DNA from: AP-15 sp963762575 | GTDB taxonomy: Bacteria; Pseudomonadota; Alphaproteobacteria; ATCC43930; CGMCC-115725 | NCBI GenBank assembly: GCA_963762575.1 | Contig: CAVXLL010000013.1 | Span: 248,001-312,000, forward strand | Direction: 5' to 3' | Length of the DNA stretch: 64,000 nt | Shown: positions 14,759 through 23,182 of the stretch, piece by piece | Position numbering within the stretch: the stretch's first letter is position 1 | Layout: each line of letters opens with the position of its first letter | Translations under genes and position numbers: made by a program | The notes under the pieces: generated by a model | What the model was told of the DNA's origin: nothing | Database searches by the model: none | Seen by the model: only the letters and a program-made list of their open reading frames with translations

Positions 14759-15310
14759 CTAGGGCATCAGAACCTTGTCGATTACCATGATGACGCCGTT
14801 GGACTGGAACACATTGGGTATCGTGACCTGGGCGGTACCGCCCTTTTCGTCGATGATCTGCAAGGTGCCCGCATTCTCGGAGACGATCAGCGGCTCGCCT
14901 TCCACCTTCTTCAGCGAAACCCTGCCCCCCGGTGTGGTCTGCACGTCATGCTCGAGTGTCGCCGCATCATAACGGCCGGGGACCACGTGATAGGTCAGGA
15001 TGTTCGTCAGCTGCGCCTTGTTCTCCGGCTTCAGCAGCGTGTCGACGGTGCCTGCCGGCAATGCTGCGAAGGCTTCGTTGGTCGGCGCGAAGACCGTGAA
15101 CGGGCCGGTTCCCTCGGGGGTCGGCACGAGGCCCGCGGCTTTGACCGCCGCTACCAGGGTCGTGTGGTCCTTAGAATTGACGGCGTTCTGGACGATGTTC
15201 TTGGTGTCATACATAGGGGCGCCGCCGACCATCGGGTCCACCGCCGCTACAGCGCCGGCGGCGAGGCTCAGGGCGATCACTGCCGTGGCGCTCACCAGTT
15301 TGATGTTCAT
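14759..15310 (-). CDS. Secreted fasciclin (FAS1) domain protein
   Basis: 183 residues with a signal peptide (LVSATAVIALSLAAGAVAA) and one FAS1 domain. The H1 box is FTVFAPTNEAFAALPAGTVD; the YH motif is in ILTYHVVPGRYDA; the H2-like end is IPNVFQSNGVIMVIDKVL. FAS1 proteins mediate adhesion or sit at the cell surface. The gene lies just downstream of a SigK/RskA-like pair on the same strand. In Mycobacterium tuberculosis the SigK/RskA pair controls the FAS1 proteins MPT70 and MPT83, so the same regulatory link is a fair inference here. Confidence 0.9.
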   Translation of the reverse strand: MNIKLVSATAVIALSLAAGAVAAVDPMVGGAPMYDTKNIVQNAVNSKDHTTLVAAVKAAGLVPTPEGTGPFTVFAPTNEAFAALPAGTVDTLLKPENKAQLTNILTYHVVPGRYDAATLEHDVQTTPGGRVSLKKVEGEPLIVSENAGTLQIIDEKGGTAQVTIPNVFQSNGVIMVIDKVLMP

Positions 15311-15379
15311 GCCACAATCCTCGCTGATATCGGCTTCTCGAGAGCAGCAGTGGGGACCGCTGCCGTCAGTCGTTTCACC

Positions 15380-15408
15380 TACTACGCAGCCGCGGCGGCT
15401 TTGGATGC
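15380..15408 (-). promoter_or_regulatory. Possible ECF-sigma promoter of the fasciclin gene
   Basis: On the minus strand GCATCC (15408-15403), a 17-bp spacer and GTAGTA (15385-15380) lie 70 bp upstream of the start codon. This has the shape of a TGATCC-N17-GTA-type ECF promoter, but no matching copy was found before the sigma gene itself, so support is weak. Confidence 0.25.
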
Positions 15409-15445
15409 GGGTGTGGGAAAATTAATTCGACAGCTGCATTCGCGA

Positions 15446-16162
15446 TCACGGCGGCCGGATCAGAACCTTGCCCTTGGATAGGACCGGGCCGGTTGGAAGG
15501 CCGGTCGGAGATCCATCGGGCGGTTCGAGGCTGACCGCGAGCAGATCGCCCGGTGGCGGCAGCTGGGCAGCGCGTATTATTGAGACATTGCCAGATTGCG
15601 GACCCAGCAAGCCAAGGGGCCGGGGCGCCCCGCCAACGATGCCCCAAAGCTCGAAGGAATGACGGGGGTCCTCAGCTTGCGGTCGGACTGCGGAGAGGGA
15701 GACCTCACCCCGGAGCGGCCCGGCGAGGGCGATCCAGCTGGGGTCGCCGCTTTGATCGGCCAGCACGGCGACCACCGCCGGCGCCGGCGGGCCGGGACGG
15801 CTGGTAAACGCCGCGACGTAGATAATCAGGCCGGCCGCCGCGGCGCTGGCGACGAGCGCCAGACCGCGCCAAAATGCGAGCGAGCCGAACCAGCCATGCC
15901 CCGGAGCGAGCGATGCCCGGCCGGCGGCAATCCGCGCCTCGACTGAACGCCAGACACGTGCCGGGGGATTCTCGGCCGGAGTTGCCGCGTCGATCGGCGC
16001 CAACCGGTCGGCCCAAACCGCGACCACTCTCGCCAGCGCCGGATCTTCGGTCATCAGCCGCTCGAACCGCCGCCGCGCCAAGCTCGGCAGCGTCCCGAGC
16101 ACGTATTCGGCGGCGAGCCGCTCGCGCAGTTCGGGGTCTTCGTACCTCATGGGTCGAGACAC
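15446..16162 (-). CDS. Anti-sigma factor, RskA/ChrR-like
   Basis: 238 residues. The N-terminal cytoplasmic part has the anti-sigma domain (LRERLAAEYVLGTLPSLARR, WADRLAPIDA). One membrane segment follows at about residues 98-120 (FWRGLALVASAAAAGLIIYV), and an RskA-type periplasmic domain comes after it (FELWGIVGGAPRPLGLLGP, LAVSLEPPDGSPTGLPTGPV). It should hold the co-encoded sigma factor at the membrane until proteolysis. The start overlaps the sigma gene by 16 bp, so the two are translationally coupled. Confidence 0.9.
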   Translation of the reverse strand: MSRPMRYEDPELRERLAAEYVLGTLPSLARRRFERLMTEDPALARVVAVWADRLAPIDAATPAENPPARVWRSVEARIAAGRASLAPGHGWFGSLAFWRGLALVASAAAAGLIIYVAAFTSRPGPPAPAVVAVLADQSGDPSWIALAGPLRGEVSLSAVRPQAEDPRHSFELWGIVGGAPRPLGLLGPQSGNVSIIRAAQLPPPGDLLAVSLEPPDGSPTGLPTGPVLSKGKVLIRPP

Positions 16163-16722
16163 CGTTTCAGACGTTCAACGCTGCGCCTGATCCAGGTCTT
16201 GACGGTTCCGAGCGGCACTGCGAAATCGGCCGCGATCTCCTGACGCGTGAAACCATAGAGATAGGCGAGCAAGACGGCCCGCCGCGGCTGCTCCTCGAGC
16301 TCGCCGAGACAACGCTGCAACGCGCCCAGTTCGGCGCCCTGGTCCGTGCTCCCGGCGGCCGCGAAACCCAGCAAAACCTCATCAGGTGCACTGCGGCTTT
16401 CCGGCCGAACGGCACGGCGGCGAACATGATCGATCGCGCAATGGCGTACGATCGAGATGAGCCAACCCATGGCCGAACCCTTCGCCGCGTCGTAATCCGC
16501 CGACCGCTCCCACACTGCGACGAAGGCCTCCTGCAGTATCTCCTCTGCCTCCGCTCTACGATCGATGATTCGTAGCGCAATGCCGAATAGTTTCGGTGCG
16601 GTTTGCGCATAGAGCATCGCAAACGCCGCCCTGTCCCCCCGCGACGTCCTGCGGATGAGCTGTTGCAGCTGCAGAGGCGAGTCTGAGTCGGACCGTTCTT
16701 CGAGACGCTTCACGATGTTCAT
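16147..16722 (-). CDS. ECF sigma factor, SigK-like
   Basis: 191 residues. The sigma region 2 core is EEILQEAFVAVWERSADYD followed by GWLISIVRHCAIDHVRRR. Region 4 is LEEQPRRAVLLAYLYGFTRQ, then EIAADFAVPLGTVKTWIRRS, the helix-turn-helix for the -35 element. It is paired with the RskA-like anti-sigma gene immediately downstream. Likely targets are the linked fasciclin and DUF4331 genes. It is unrelated to the ECF factor at 43267-43818. Confidence 0.9.
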   Translation of the reverse strand: MNIVKRLEERSDSDSPLQLQQLIRRTSRGDRAAFAMLYAQTAPKLFGIALRIIDRRAEAEEILQEAFVAVWERSADYDAAKGSAMGWLISIVRHCAIDHVRRRAVRPESRSAPDEVLLGFAAAGSTDQGAELGALQRCLGELEEQPRRAVLLAYLYGFTRQEIAADFAVPLGTVKTWIRRSVERLKRCLDP

Positions 16723-16874
16723 GGCGAGGGTGAAGTGACCCGGTATGCCCTTGAGGGTCTAGCAATGCAACCGGCCACTATCGACCGTTTTTCACCGCGC
16801 AGCCGACTCGTCCTCGTTCTCCGAATGTATTGATGATGTAAAACCGCGGAAAATTGACGAGAAGATTGGGGTTT

Positions 16875-17411
16875 ATGACCTTCCGCCGACAGCGCCGACA
16901 AAAAATCTTTCCTGTGATGGCTGCGGCGATTGCGCTCGCGTTGGCGTTGCCTATTGGCGCCGCCGCAGCAACCGACGATGCCGCTCTCCCCAGAATTGCT
17001 TTTTTCGGTTTTCAGCTGATCAACACTTCGTTGGAGCCGACGACACCCATCGAGGCCGGACGCGTTAAAATGCTCGATGATTTGTTCCAGGAAAAGCTTG
17101 ACCATTCCGGCCGATTTAAAATCGTGCCTATCCCGCCAGACACGCAGCAAAGGATCGCCGCCGGCCCCGAGATCAGCGGGTGCAACGGCTGTGAGCGCGA
17201 CTATGCCAAAAGCATCGGCGCAAACTGGGCCGCTTGGGGCACTGTACAGAAGGTCAGCAACTTGATTCTGAACATCAACCTCTACATGGAAGATGCGGCA
17301 AGCGGCAAATTAGAGTTCGTCAAGAGCATCGACATTCGCGGCAATACCGACAAGTCCTGGCAGCACGGGCTCGATTATATGTTGCGCCACTACTTGTTCG
17401 AGGAGCCCTGA
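16875..17411 (+). CDS. DUF3280 secreted protein
   Basis: About 178 residues. The N-terminus is a basic stretch and a signal peptide (IFPVMAAAIALALALPIGAA). The mature part has RIAFFGFQLINTSLEPT, DDLFQEKLDHSGRFKIVPIP, the cysteine pair in ISGCNGCERDYAKSIGANWA, and VSNLILNINLYMEDAASGK. The family has a TolB-N-like alpha/beta pattern with no established function. The ATG at 16875 is chosen over a TTG at 16854. It is divergent from the sigma factor gene and convergent with recJ, whose stop is 5 bp beyond its own. Confidence 0.8.
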   Translation: MTFRRQRRQKIFPVMAAAIALALALPIGAAAATDDAALPRIAFFGFQLINTSLEPTTPIEAGRVKMLDDLFQEKLDHSGRFKIVPIPPDTQQRIAAGPEISGCNGCERDYAKSIGANWAAWGTVQKVSNLILNINLYMEDAASGKLEFVKSIDIRGNTDKSWQHGLDYMLRHYLFEEP

Positions 17412-17416
17412 GACAG

Positions 17417-19223
17417 TCAGACGGTAGCCGGGGCTGCGTCGTCGATCTCCAATTGCACCGCATCGCCGCCGCGCCAGCTGTCGCGCCTGAGATGGCCGGC
17501 AAGGTGGATCGGAATGCCTCGCGTCTCGGCGAGGAACTGGCCAAGCGGCGTCCCCGCAGCGCGGAAAGCGATCCCCCGCAGCCGAGCATTGTCGAGCGGA
17601 TCGGCCAGGGTGCAGCGCAGATGGCCGGTCCCGACCGCCTCGGTGTGGAGGACGCGAATGCAAGGAAAAACAAAGCGCGGTTCCGGGTTGGCGGCCCCGA
17701 ACGGCGCCAGCCTCGCGATGTGGTCGATCAGCTCGCTCTGTGCCGCAGCGATGGAGAGCATCCCGTCCACACGCAGCTGGGGAAGCAGCCGCTCGTTTTT
17801 CAGCCCATCTCCCAGCCGCTCGACCAGGAAGGCCTCCAGTGCACCGAGATTTTCCGCTGCGACCGTGAAACCCGCCGCCATGGCGTGGCCGCCGCCGTTG
17901 ATCAGCAGCCCCGCCTGGCGCGCGGCGATCACCGCCGGGCCGAGCGGCAATCCCGCGACCGAGCGGCCCGATCCCCGGCCGATCCCATCGGCAAGCGCGA
18001 CGACGCAAGCCGGACGCTCGTAACGCTCCTTGAGGCGTGCCGCGACGATCCCGATCACCCCGGGATGCCAATTTTGCCCTGCGGCAAAGACGAGGACGGG
18101 CGATTGCGGCGATCCTTCGACCAGCGCGATCGCCGCCTCCAACGTGCGCGCTTCGATGTCGCGGCGCTCGCGGTTGTGGGCATCGAGACGCGCCGCTAGC
18201 TCGGCGGCGACCACCGGATCGTCGGTCGCGAGCAGCCGCGCGCCGAGGTCGGCGGCGCCGACCCGGCCGCCGGCATTGACCCGCGGGCCGAGCACAAAGC
18301 CGAGATGATAGGCATCGATCGGCTCGCCGATGCCGGCCACGGCGGCCAGCGCGGCGAGGCCGGGATTGTCGCGGCGCCGCGCGACCTTGATCCCCTGCGC
18401 GACCAGAGCCCGGTTGACGCCGGCGAGCGGAACCACATCGCACACCGTGCCGAGCGCCACCAGATCGAGCCACTGCAGCAGGTCCGGCTCGGTTCGGGCA
18501 GCACCGTACCAGCCGGCCCGGCGCAGCTCGCGATTGACCGCAACGGCCAGCAGAAAGGCGACCCCGACCGCCGCCAGCGCGCCGTGCGGGCTGGTCTCGT
18601 CGAGCCGGTTCGGGTTGACGATCGCGAGCGGCGCGCGGCAACAGCGGCTCGGCGACGTGATGATCGATGACGATCACCTCGATCCCGGCCTCCGCGGCAT
18701 CCGCCAGACGGCAGATGGGCCGTCGTGCCGCAATCGACGGTAACGACGACCGCACGCCCTCGTCGCGCAGGCTCAGCAGAGCCGGGGTATTCGGGCCGTA
18801 GCCCTCGCGCAGCCGATCCGGGACATAGATCCGAGTTCGCGTCCCGATCGCCGCAAAGAACCGCGTCAGCAGCGCCGCCGAGGTCGCGCCATCGACATCG
18901 TAATCGCCGAAGATGGCGATCGCTCTCGCCGTCGCGGATCGCGCGGACGAGCCGCGCCACCGCGCTCCCATGTCGCGAAGATGCGAGGGGTCGGGCAGCT
19001 GGTCGCGCAGGCGTGGTGCCAAGAACCCCGGCGCATGGTCGAGATCGATGCCGCGCTGCGCCAGCAGCCGGCCGACGATCTCGGGCACCCCCAGCCGCTC
19101 GGCGATAGTCTCTCCCGCTCGTGCATCGCCATTGCGCAGGCGCCAGCGCCGGCCGCACACCGACCGCTCGACCCCCAACACCACCCCGGCAAAGGCGTCG
19201 GCGCCCCCGGCGCCGTCATCCAT
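17417..19223 (-). pseudogene. recJ: Single-stranded-DNA exonuclease RecJ, frame broken by several indels
   Basis: The 5'-3' exonuclease of recombination and mismatch repair. The DHH-family parts are all present but spread over frames: IAIFGDYDVDGATSAALLTR, EVIVIDHHVAEPLLP, then TVCDVVPLAGVNRALV, FVLGPRVNAGGRVG, GGGHAMAAGFTV and the C-terminal OB-like end (PIHLAGHLRRDSWRGG). Shifts occur near 18961 and 18923 (compensating), 18751 and 18710 (compensating; they scramble the VTVDCG metal motif), and 18631 (uncompensated). ATG 19223 gives a family-like start. A chromosome without any RecJ would be unusual, and paired compensating indels suggest sequence errors. glpX and hom lie upstream, a familiar alphaproteobacterial order. 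Confidence 0.85.
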
Positions 19224-19258
19224 ATCAGATCCTAACCGAAGCTCTCCGCTGTTCCTAT

Positions 19259-19340
19259 CGTCGCCCCCGCGTAGGCGGGGGTCCAGGGCTGGCTGCGCGG
19301 TGCTTGTTGCCCCTGGGCTCCCGCGTTCGCGGGAGTGACG
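19259..19340. repeat. Dispersed palindromic element between glpX and recJ
   Basis: Two hairpins, CGCCCCCGCG-TAGG-CGGGGG type (19261-19282) and CTCCCGCG-TT-CGCGGGAG (19319-19335). They are joined by outer CCAGGG / CCCTGG arms that allow a cruciform. Such mosaic elements occur in many copies in alphaproteobacterial genomes. It sits upstream of recJ and after the glpX stop. Confidence 0.6.
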
Positions 19341-19373
19341 AGGTGAAGTGGCTTGGGCGAGAATCACCTCAGG

Positions 19374-20371
19374 TCAGCGGGCGAAGGGTGAGAAGGTCTG
19401 CTTGCGCGTGAAGTCGTGCCGTGCCTCGACGTAGCGGACCGTGCCGGATTTCGAGCGCATGACGACCGAATGCGTCGAGGCGCCGCCGGGAAAGCGGCGC
19501 ACCCCCCGCAGCATCGTGCCGTTGGTGACGCCGGTCGCGGCGAACATCACATCGCCCTAGGCGAGATCGAGCAGCTTGTATTTGCGGTCGAGATCGGTGA
19601 TGCCCGAGTCGGTGGGCGCGGGCGCGCTCGTCGTCGTTGCGAAACAACAGCCGGCCTTGCATCTGCCCGCCGATGCAGCGCAGCGCCGCGGCGGCCAGCA
19701 CGCCTTCCGGCGCGCCGCCAGAGCCGACATACATGTCGATGCCGGTCTCCGGTTCGGAGGTGGCGATGACGCCGCTGACATCGCCGTCCGAGATCAGGGT
19801 GATCCGGGCCCCGGCTTCGCGCACCTTGGCGATGAGCTCGGCGTGGCGTGGCCGGTCGAGGATGCACACGACGAGGTCAGACGACCTCGACCTTCTTTGC
19901 CCGGGCCAGGTTCTTCAGGTTGACCGAAGGCGGCTGGTCGAGGTCGACCAGATCGTCCGGCAGTCCGCCGCCGACTGCGATCTTGTCCATGTAAACGTCG
20001 GGCGCGTTCAAAAACCCGCCGGCATCGGCCATCGCGATCACCGCCAGCGCGTTGGCGCCGCCTTTCGCGGTGATCGTCGTTCCCTCGAGCGGATCGAGCG
20101 CGATGTCGATCGGCGGACCGTTCCCGCTGCCGACCTTCTCGCCGATATAGAGCATCGGCGCTTCGTCGCGCTCGCCCTCGCCGATGACGACGGTGCCGGC
20201 GATCGCGAGGCTGTTCAGCGCCTCGCGCATCGCATCGACCGCGGCCTGATCGGCGGCCTTCTCATCGCCCCGCCCCATCAGCCGCGAGGCGGAGAGCGCC
20301 GCCGCCTCGGTCACCCGAACGGCTTCCAAAGCAAGATTGCGATCCATCTTCGACGTCTCGGGCACGGCCAT
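19374..20371 (-). pseudogene. glpX: Class II fructose-1,6-bisphosphatase GlpX, two frameshifts and an amber codon
   Basis: The first 164 residues are intact: MDRNLALEAVRVTEAAALSA, GTVVIGEGERDEAPMLYIGE and DIALDPLEGTTITAKGGANA, which holds the metal/substrate site of this lithium-sensitive phosphatase family. The frame is lost near 19875. It resumes as ILDRPRHAELIAKVREAGAR and GIDMYVGSGGAPEGVLAAAA, then shifts again near 19618. GITDLDRKYKLLDLA is followed by TAG (19559-19557) where GAG is expected, then DVMFAATGVTNGTMLRGVRR continues to the true stop at 19374. With three lesions it reads as a dead gluconeogenic gene or as poor consensus sequence. It has recJ downstream and hom upstream. Confidence 0.85.
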
Positions 20372-20604
20372 CCTCCTTGTGAGCAGTGATGATTGTTAGA
20401 GCCGAACCATTAATCCACCGTATCAGCTCAGAGCGGTTGCCTCGGCGGGCGACCGACCGGCGGACGGTAGGCGTCGGGTTCCGCGCGGTCAATGCGGCGC
20501 AGCAGCGGCCGCGGATACGCTTGAAAGTCTCCGCCCGGCTTGGAACGGCAACAGCCGGACCGAGTTCGTATGATGTTCGATAAGACAGTTGAGGGAGAGA
20601 CGAG

Positions 20605-21687
20605 ATGAAGACGCTCCTGGCGGTGGGTTTGTTTATCGCCGGCGTGGTCACAATCGGCAGCAGGGCGCCGGCAGCGGCCGCCGAGCCCTGCAATTCTTCC
20701 GGCAAGCTCGATTTCGTCTGCGGCCCATTGAACTCCGAGGATCTGGTGCAGGTGACGGGGACCGAATGGATCGTAGCCAGCGGCATGGATGGCGGCGCTG
20801 CCGGCACGCATGGCAGCCTGCATCTGGTCAATTCCCGGGATAAGTCGTCAAAGACCCTTTTTCCCGGCAGCAGCCCGCAACTAAAGTGGGATAAGGCGAC
20901 ATACGGCGATTGTCCCGGGGAGCCGGACCTCAGCAAATTCTCCGCGCACGGTCTTAATCTTCGTCCCGGCAGTGGTGGCACGGATACGCTCTACGTGGTC
21001 AATCATGGCGGGCGCGAATCGATCGAGATCTTTGCGCTCGATGCCAAGGGTGCCGCACCCACCGTCACCTGGGTCGGGTGCGCCGTCATGCCGGCCCACA
21101 CTTGGCCTAACTCGGTGGCGCCGCTGCCCGATGGCGGTATGGTTGTCACCGACATGTTCGACCCCGGCGACGCGAAAGCCTCGGACAAGATGGCCGCGGG
21201 CGAGAATACCGGCGCGGTATACGAGTGGCACGCGCACCAAGGCTACGCGCTGGTCCCCGGCAGCCAAATGTCGGGCAACAACGGCATCGAGGTTTCGCAC
21301 GACGGCAAGTGGATCTATGTCGCTGCCTGGGGCAACAAGGCGGTGGTCCGCTTGTCCCGGGATGGCGGCGCATCGGCCAAGCCGGAAACGCTGCCGACGG
21401 GTTTTCTGTCCGACAATCTGCGGTGGGCGTCGGATGGTAAGCTGATGGTCGCCGGCCAGGACACCGGAGCAAAGCAGGTGTTCGAGTGCTTCGAAAGCCA
21501 TCAGACGCGCTGTACTCAGCCTTGGCGCATCGTCAAATGGGATACCACGGCGATGAAGATCGAGCCGGTCGTTAGCGAGGCGGGCAATCCGGAATTCGGC
21601 GATGCGACCGTCGGGCTGCAGATCGGCGACGACATGTTCGTCGGAACTTTCCGCGGCGACCGGATCGCCTATTTCTCGCTGAAATAA
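20605..21687 (+). CDS. Secreted paraoxonase/SMP-30-like beta-propeller protein
   Basis: 360 residues with a signal peptide (LLAVGLFIAGVVTIGS, cleavage near PAAAAEPC). The propeller repeats include FSAHGLNLRPGSGGTDTLYV, VNHGGRESIEIFALDAKG, HTWPNSVAPLPDGGMVVTDM and GNNGIEVSHDGKWIYVAAWG. The HG...NHGGRESIEIF block is typical of arylesterase/strictosidine-synthase-like propellers. Cysteines near the start (CNSSGKLDFVCG) may form a disulfide. It is probably a periplasmic hydrolase or lactonase of unknown substrate. It lies on the opposite strand between glpX and hom, interrupting their usual adjacency. Confidence 0.7.
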   Translation: MKTLLAVGLFIAGVVTIGSRAPAAAAEPCNSSGKLDFVCGPLNSEDLVQVTGTEWIVASGMDGGAAGTHGSLHLVNSRDKSSKTLFPGSSPQLKWDKATYGDCPGEPDLSKFSAHGLNLRPGSGGTDTLYVVNHGGRESIEIFALDAKGAAPTVTWVGCAVMPAHTWPNSVAPLPDGGMVVTDMFDPGDAKASDKMAAGENTGAVYEWHAHQGYALVPGSQMSGNNGIEVSHDGKWIYVAAWGNKAVVRLSRDGGASAKPETLPTGFLSDNLRWASDGKLMVAGQDTGAKQVFECFESHQTRCTQPWRIVKWDTTAMKIEPVVSEAGNPEFGDATVGLQIGDDMFVGTFRGDRIAYFSLK

Positions 21688-21698
21688 CGCTTCGACGC

Positions 21699-22991
21699 TC
21701 AGAAATCCTCGATCCGGATCATGCGGGGCGGTTCGAGCACCGTGTCGAGCGCTTCGATCCTCTGAAGCGCCCGCCGCATCGCCGCCTCGACGGTAAGATG
21801 GGTCGTCATCACCACCGGTACCGCCTCGCCTGGGGCGCGGCCACGCTGGATCATGGATTCCATCGACACCTGCTCGTCGCGCAACGCGGCGGCGACATCG
21901 GCGATCACGCCCGGCTGATCCACCACCATCAGCCTGATGTAGTAGGCGCCGTGGTGCCGTTCGATCGGCACGCCGGGGATCGCGCATAAATCGGCGGTAT
22001 GGAGCCCGAAGGTCGGCACGTGGCGGCCGGCAGCGATGTCGACGAGATCGGCGGCAACCGCCGAAGCCGTCGGAAAGGCGCCGGCACCGCGCCCCTGGAA
22101 TACGACGCGGCCGACGAAGTCGCCCTCGGCGACGACGGCATTGTAGACCCCCTCGACGGCGGCGATCGGCGTCGCCCTCGGCACCATGCAGGGATGAACG
22201 CGCTGCTCCAGACCCTCCTCGGTCAGCCGCGCGATGCCGAGCAGCTTGATGCGGTAGCCGAGCTCCTCGGCGAAGTCGATGTCGAGCCGGGAAACGTGCC
22301 GGATCCCTTCCGTATAGACCCCGTCGAAATCGACCGGGCGGCCGAAACCGACACTCGCCAGGATCGCCAGCTTGTGCGCGGCATCGATACCGTCGATGTC
22401 GAAGCTCGGATCGGCTTCGGCATAGCCGAGCTTTTGCGCTTCCGCCAGGACCTCGGCGAATTCGTGGGCACTTTCGCGCATCGTCGTCAGGATGTAGTTC
22501 GAGGTGCCGTTCAGGATGCCGTAGACGCGCTCCAGCCGGTTGCCGGCGAGACCCTCGCGCAGCCCCTTGATGACCGGGATGCCACCGGCGACCGCGGCTT
22601 CGAAGGCGAGAATGAGGCCCCTCTTCTCGGCTCGCGCCGCGAGCCTCGTGCCGTCATGCGCCATCAATGCCTTGTTTGCAGTGACGACGTGCTTGCCATG
22701 GTCGAGGGCGGTGTCGAGCACTTGGCGGGCGATGCCGTCGGCGCCGCCGATCAGCTCGACGACGACGTCGATTTCCGGATCGGCCGCCATCGCCGCGGCA
22801 TCCTCGTACCAGCGCACTACTGACAGGTCGGCGCCGCGATCGCGCCGCCGATCGCGTGCCGACACCGCGACAACGACGATGCGGCGGCCGGATCGTTGTG
22901 TGAGCAGATCGGCTTGTCGGTCCAGCAACTGCAGGACGCCGGACCCAACGGTGCCCAGACCGGCGATGGCGATCTTGAACGGCGGTTTCAC
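21699..22991 (-). CDS. hom: Homoserine dehydrogenase
   Basis: 430 residues, the monofunctional form. The NAD(P)-binding domain starts KIAIAGLGTVGSGVLQLL. The catalytic domain contains KHVVTANKALMAHDG, GILNGTSNYILTTM and ADPSFDIDGIDAAHKLAILA with the lysine/aspartate active-site region. A C-terminal ACT domain (YYIRLMVVDQPGVIADVAAA) suggests threonine feedback control. It reduces aspartate semialdehyde to homoserine for threonine and methionine synthesis. It runs towards glpX and recJ but is separated from them by the beta-propeller gene. Confidence 0.95.
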   Translation of the reverse strand: MKPPFKIAIAGLGTVGSGVLQLLDRQADLLTQRSGRRIVVVAVSARDRRRDRGADLSVVRWYEDAAAMAADPEIDVVVELIGGADGIARQVLDTALDHGKHVVTANKALMAHDGTRLAARAEKRGLILAFEAAVAGGIPVIKGLREGLAGNRLERVYGILNGTSNYILTTMRESAHEFAEVLAEAQKLGYAEADPSFDIDGIDAAHKLAILASVGFGRPVDFDGVYTEGIRHVSRLDIDFAEELGYRIKLLGIARLTEEGLEQRVHPCMVPRATPIAAVEGVYNAVVAEGDFVGRVVFQGRGAGAFPTASAVAADLVDIAAGRHVPTFGLHTADLCAIPGVPIERHHGAYYIRLMVVDQPGVIADVAAALRDEQVSMESMIQRGRAPGEAVPVVMTTHLTVEAAMRRALQRIEALDTVLEPPRMIRIEDF

Positions 22992-23182
22992 GACGGCAAC
23001 CCGGATGCGGTTTGCGAAACGCGACAGCCGCCGCGAGCGGCAGCAGGCGGACCCGGCTCCTTGTAGCGCTCAGGCGTCAATTTTTCGATAGCATTCCAGG
23101 TGCGGCACCTGAAAGCCACCCAGCGCGAGAGCTGGGCAGGGGTTCCAAAAATCCGCCGTGTGCCGAATCGGCGCGGCCCGCT

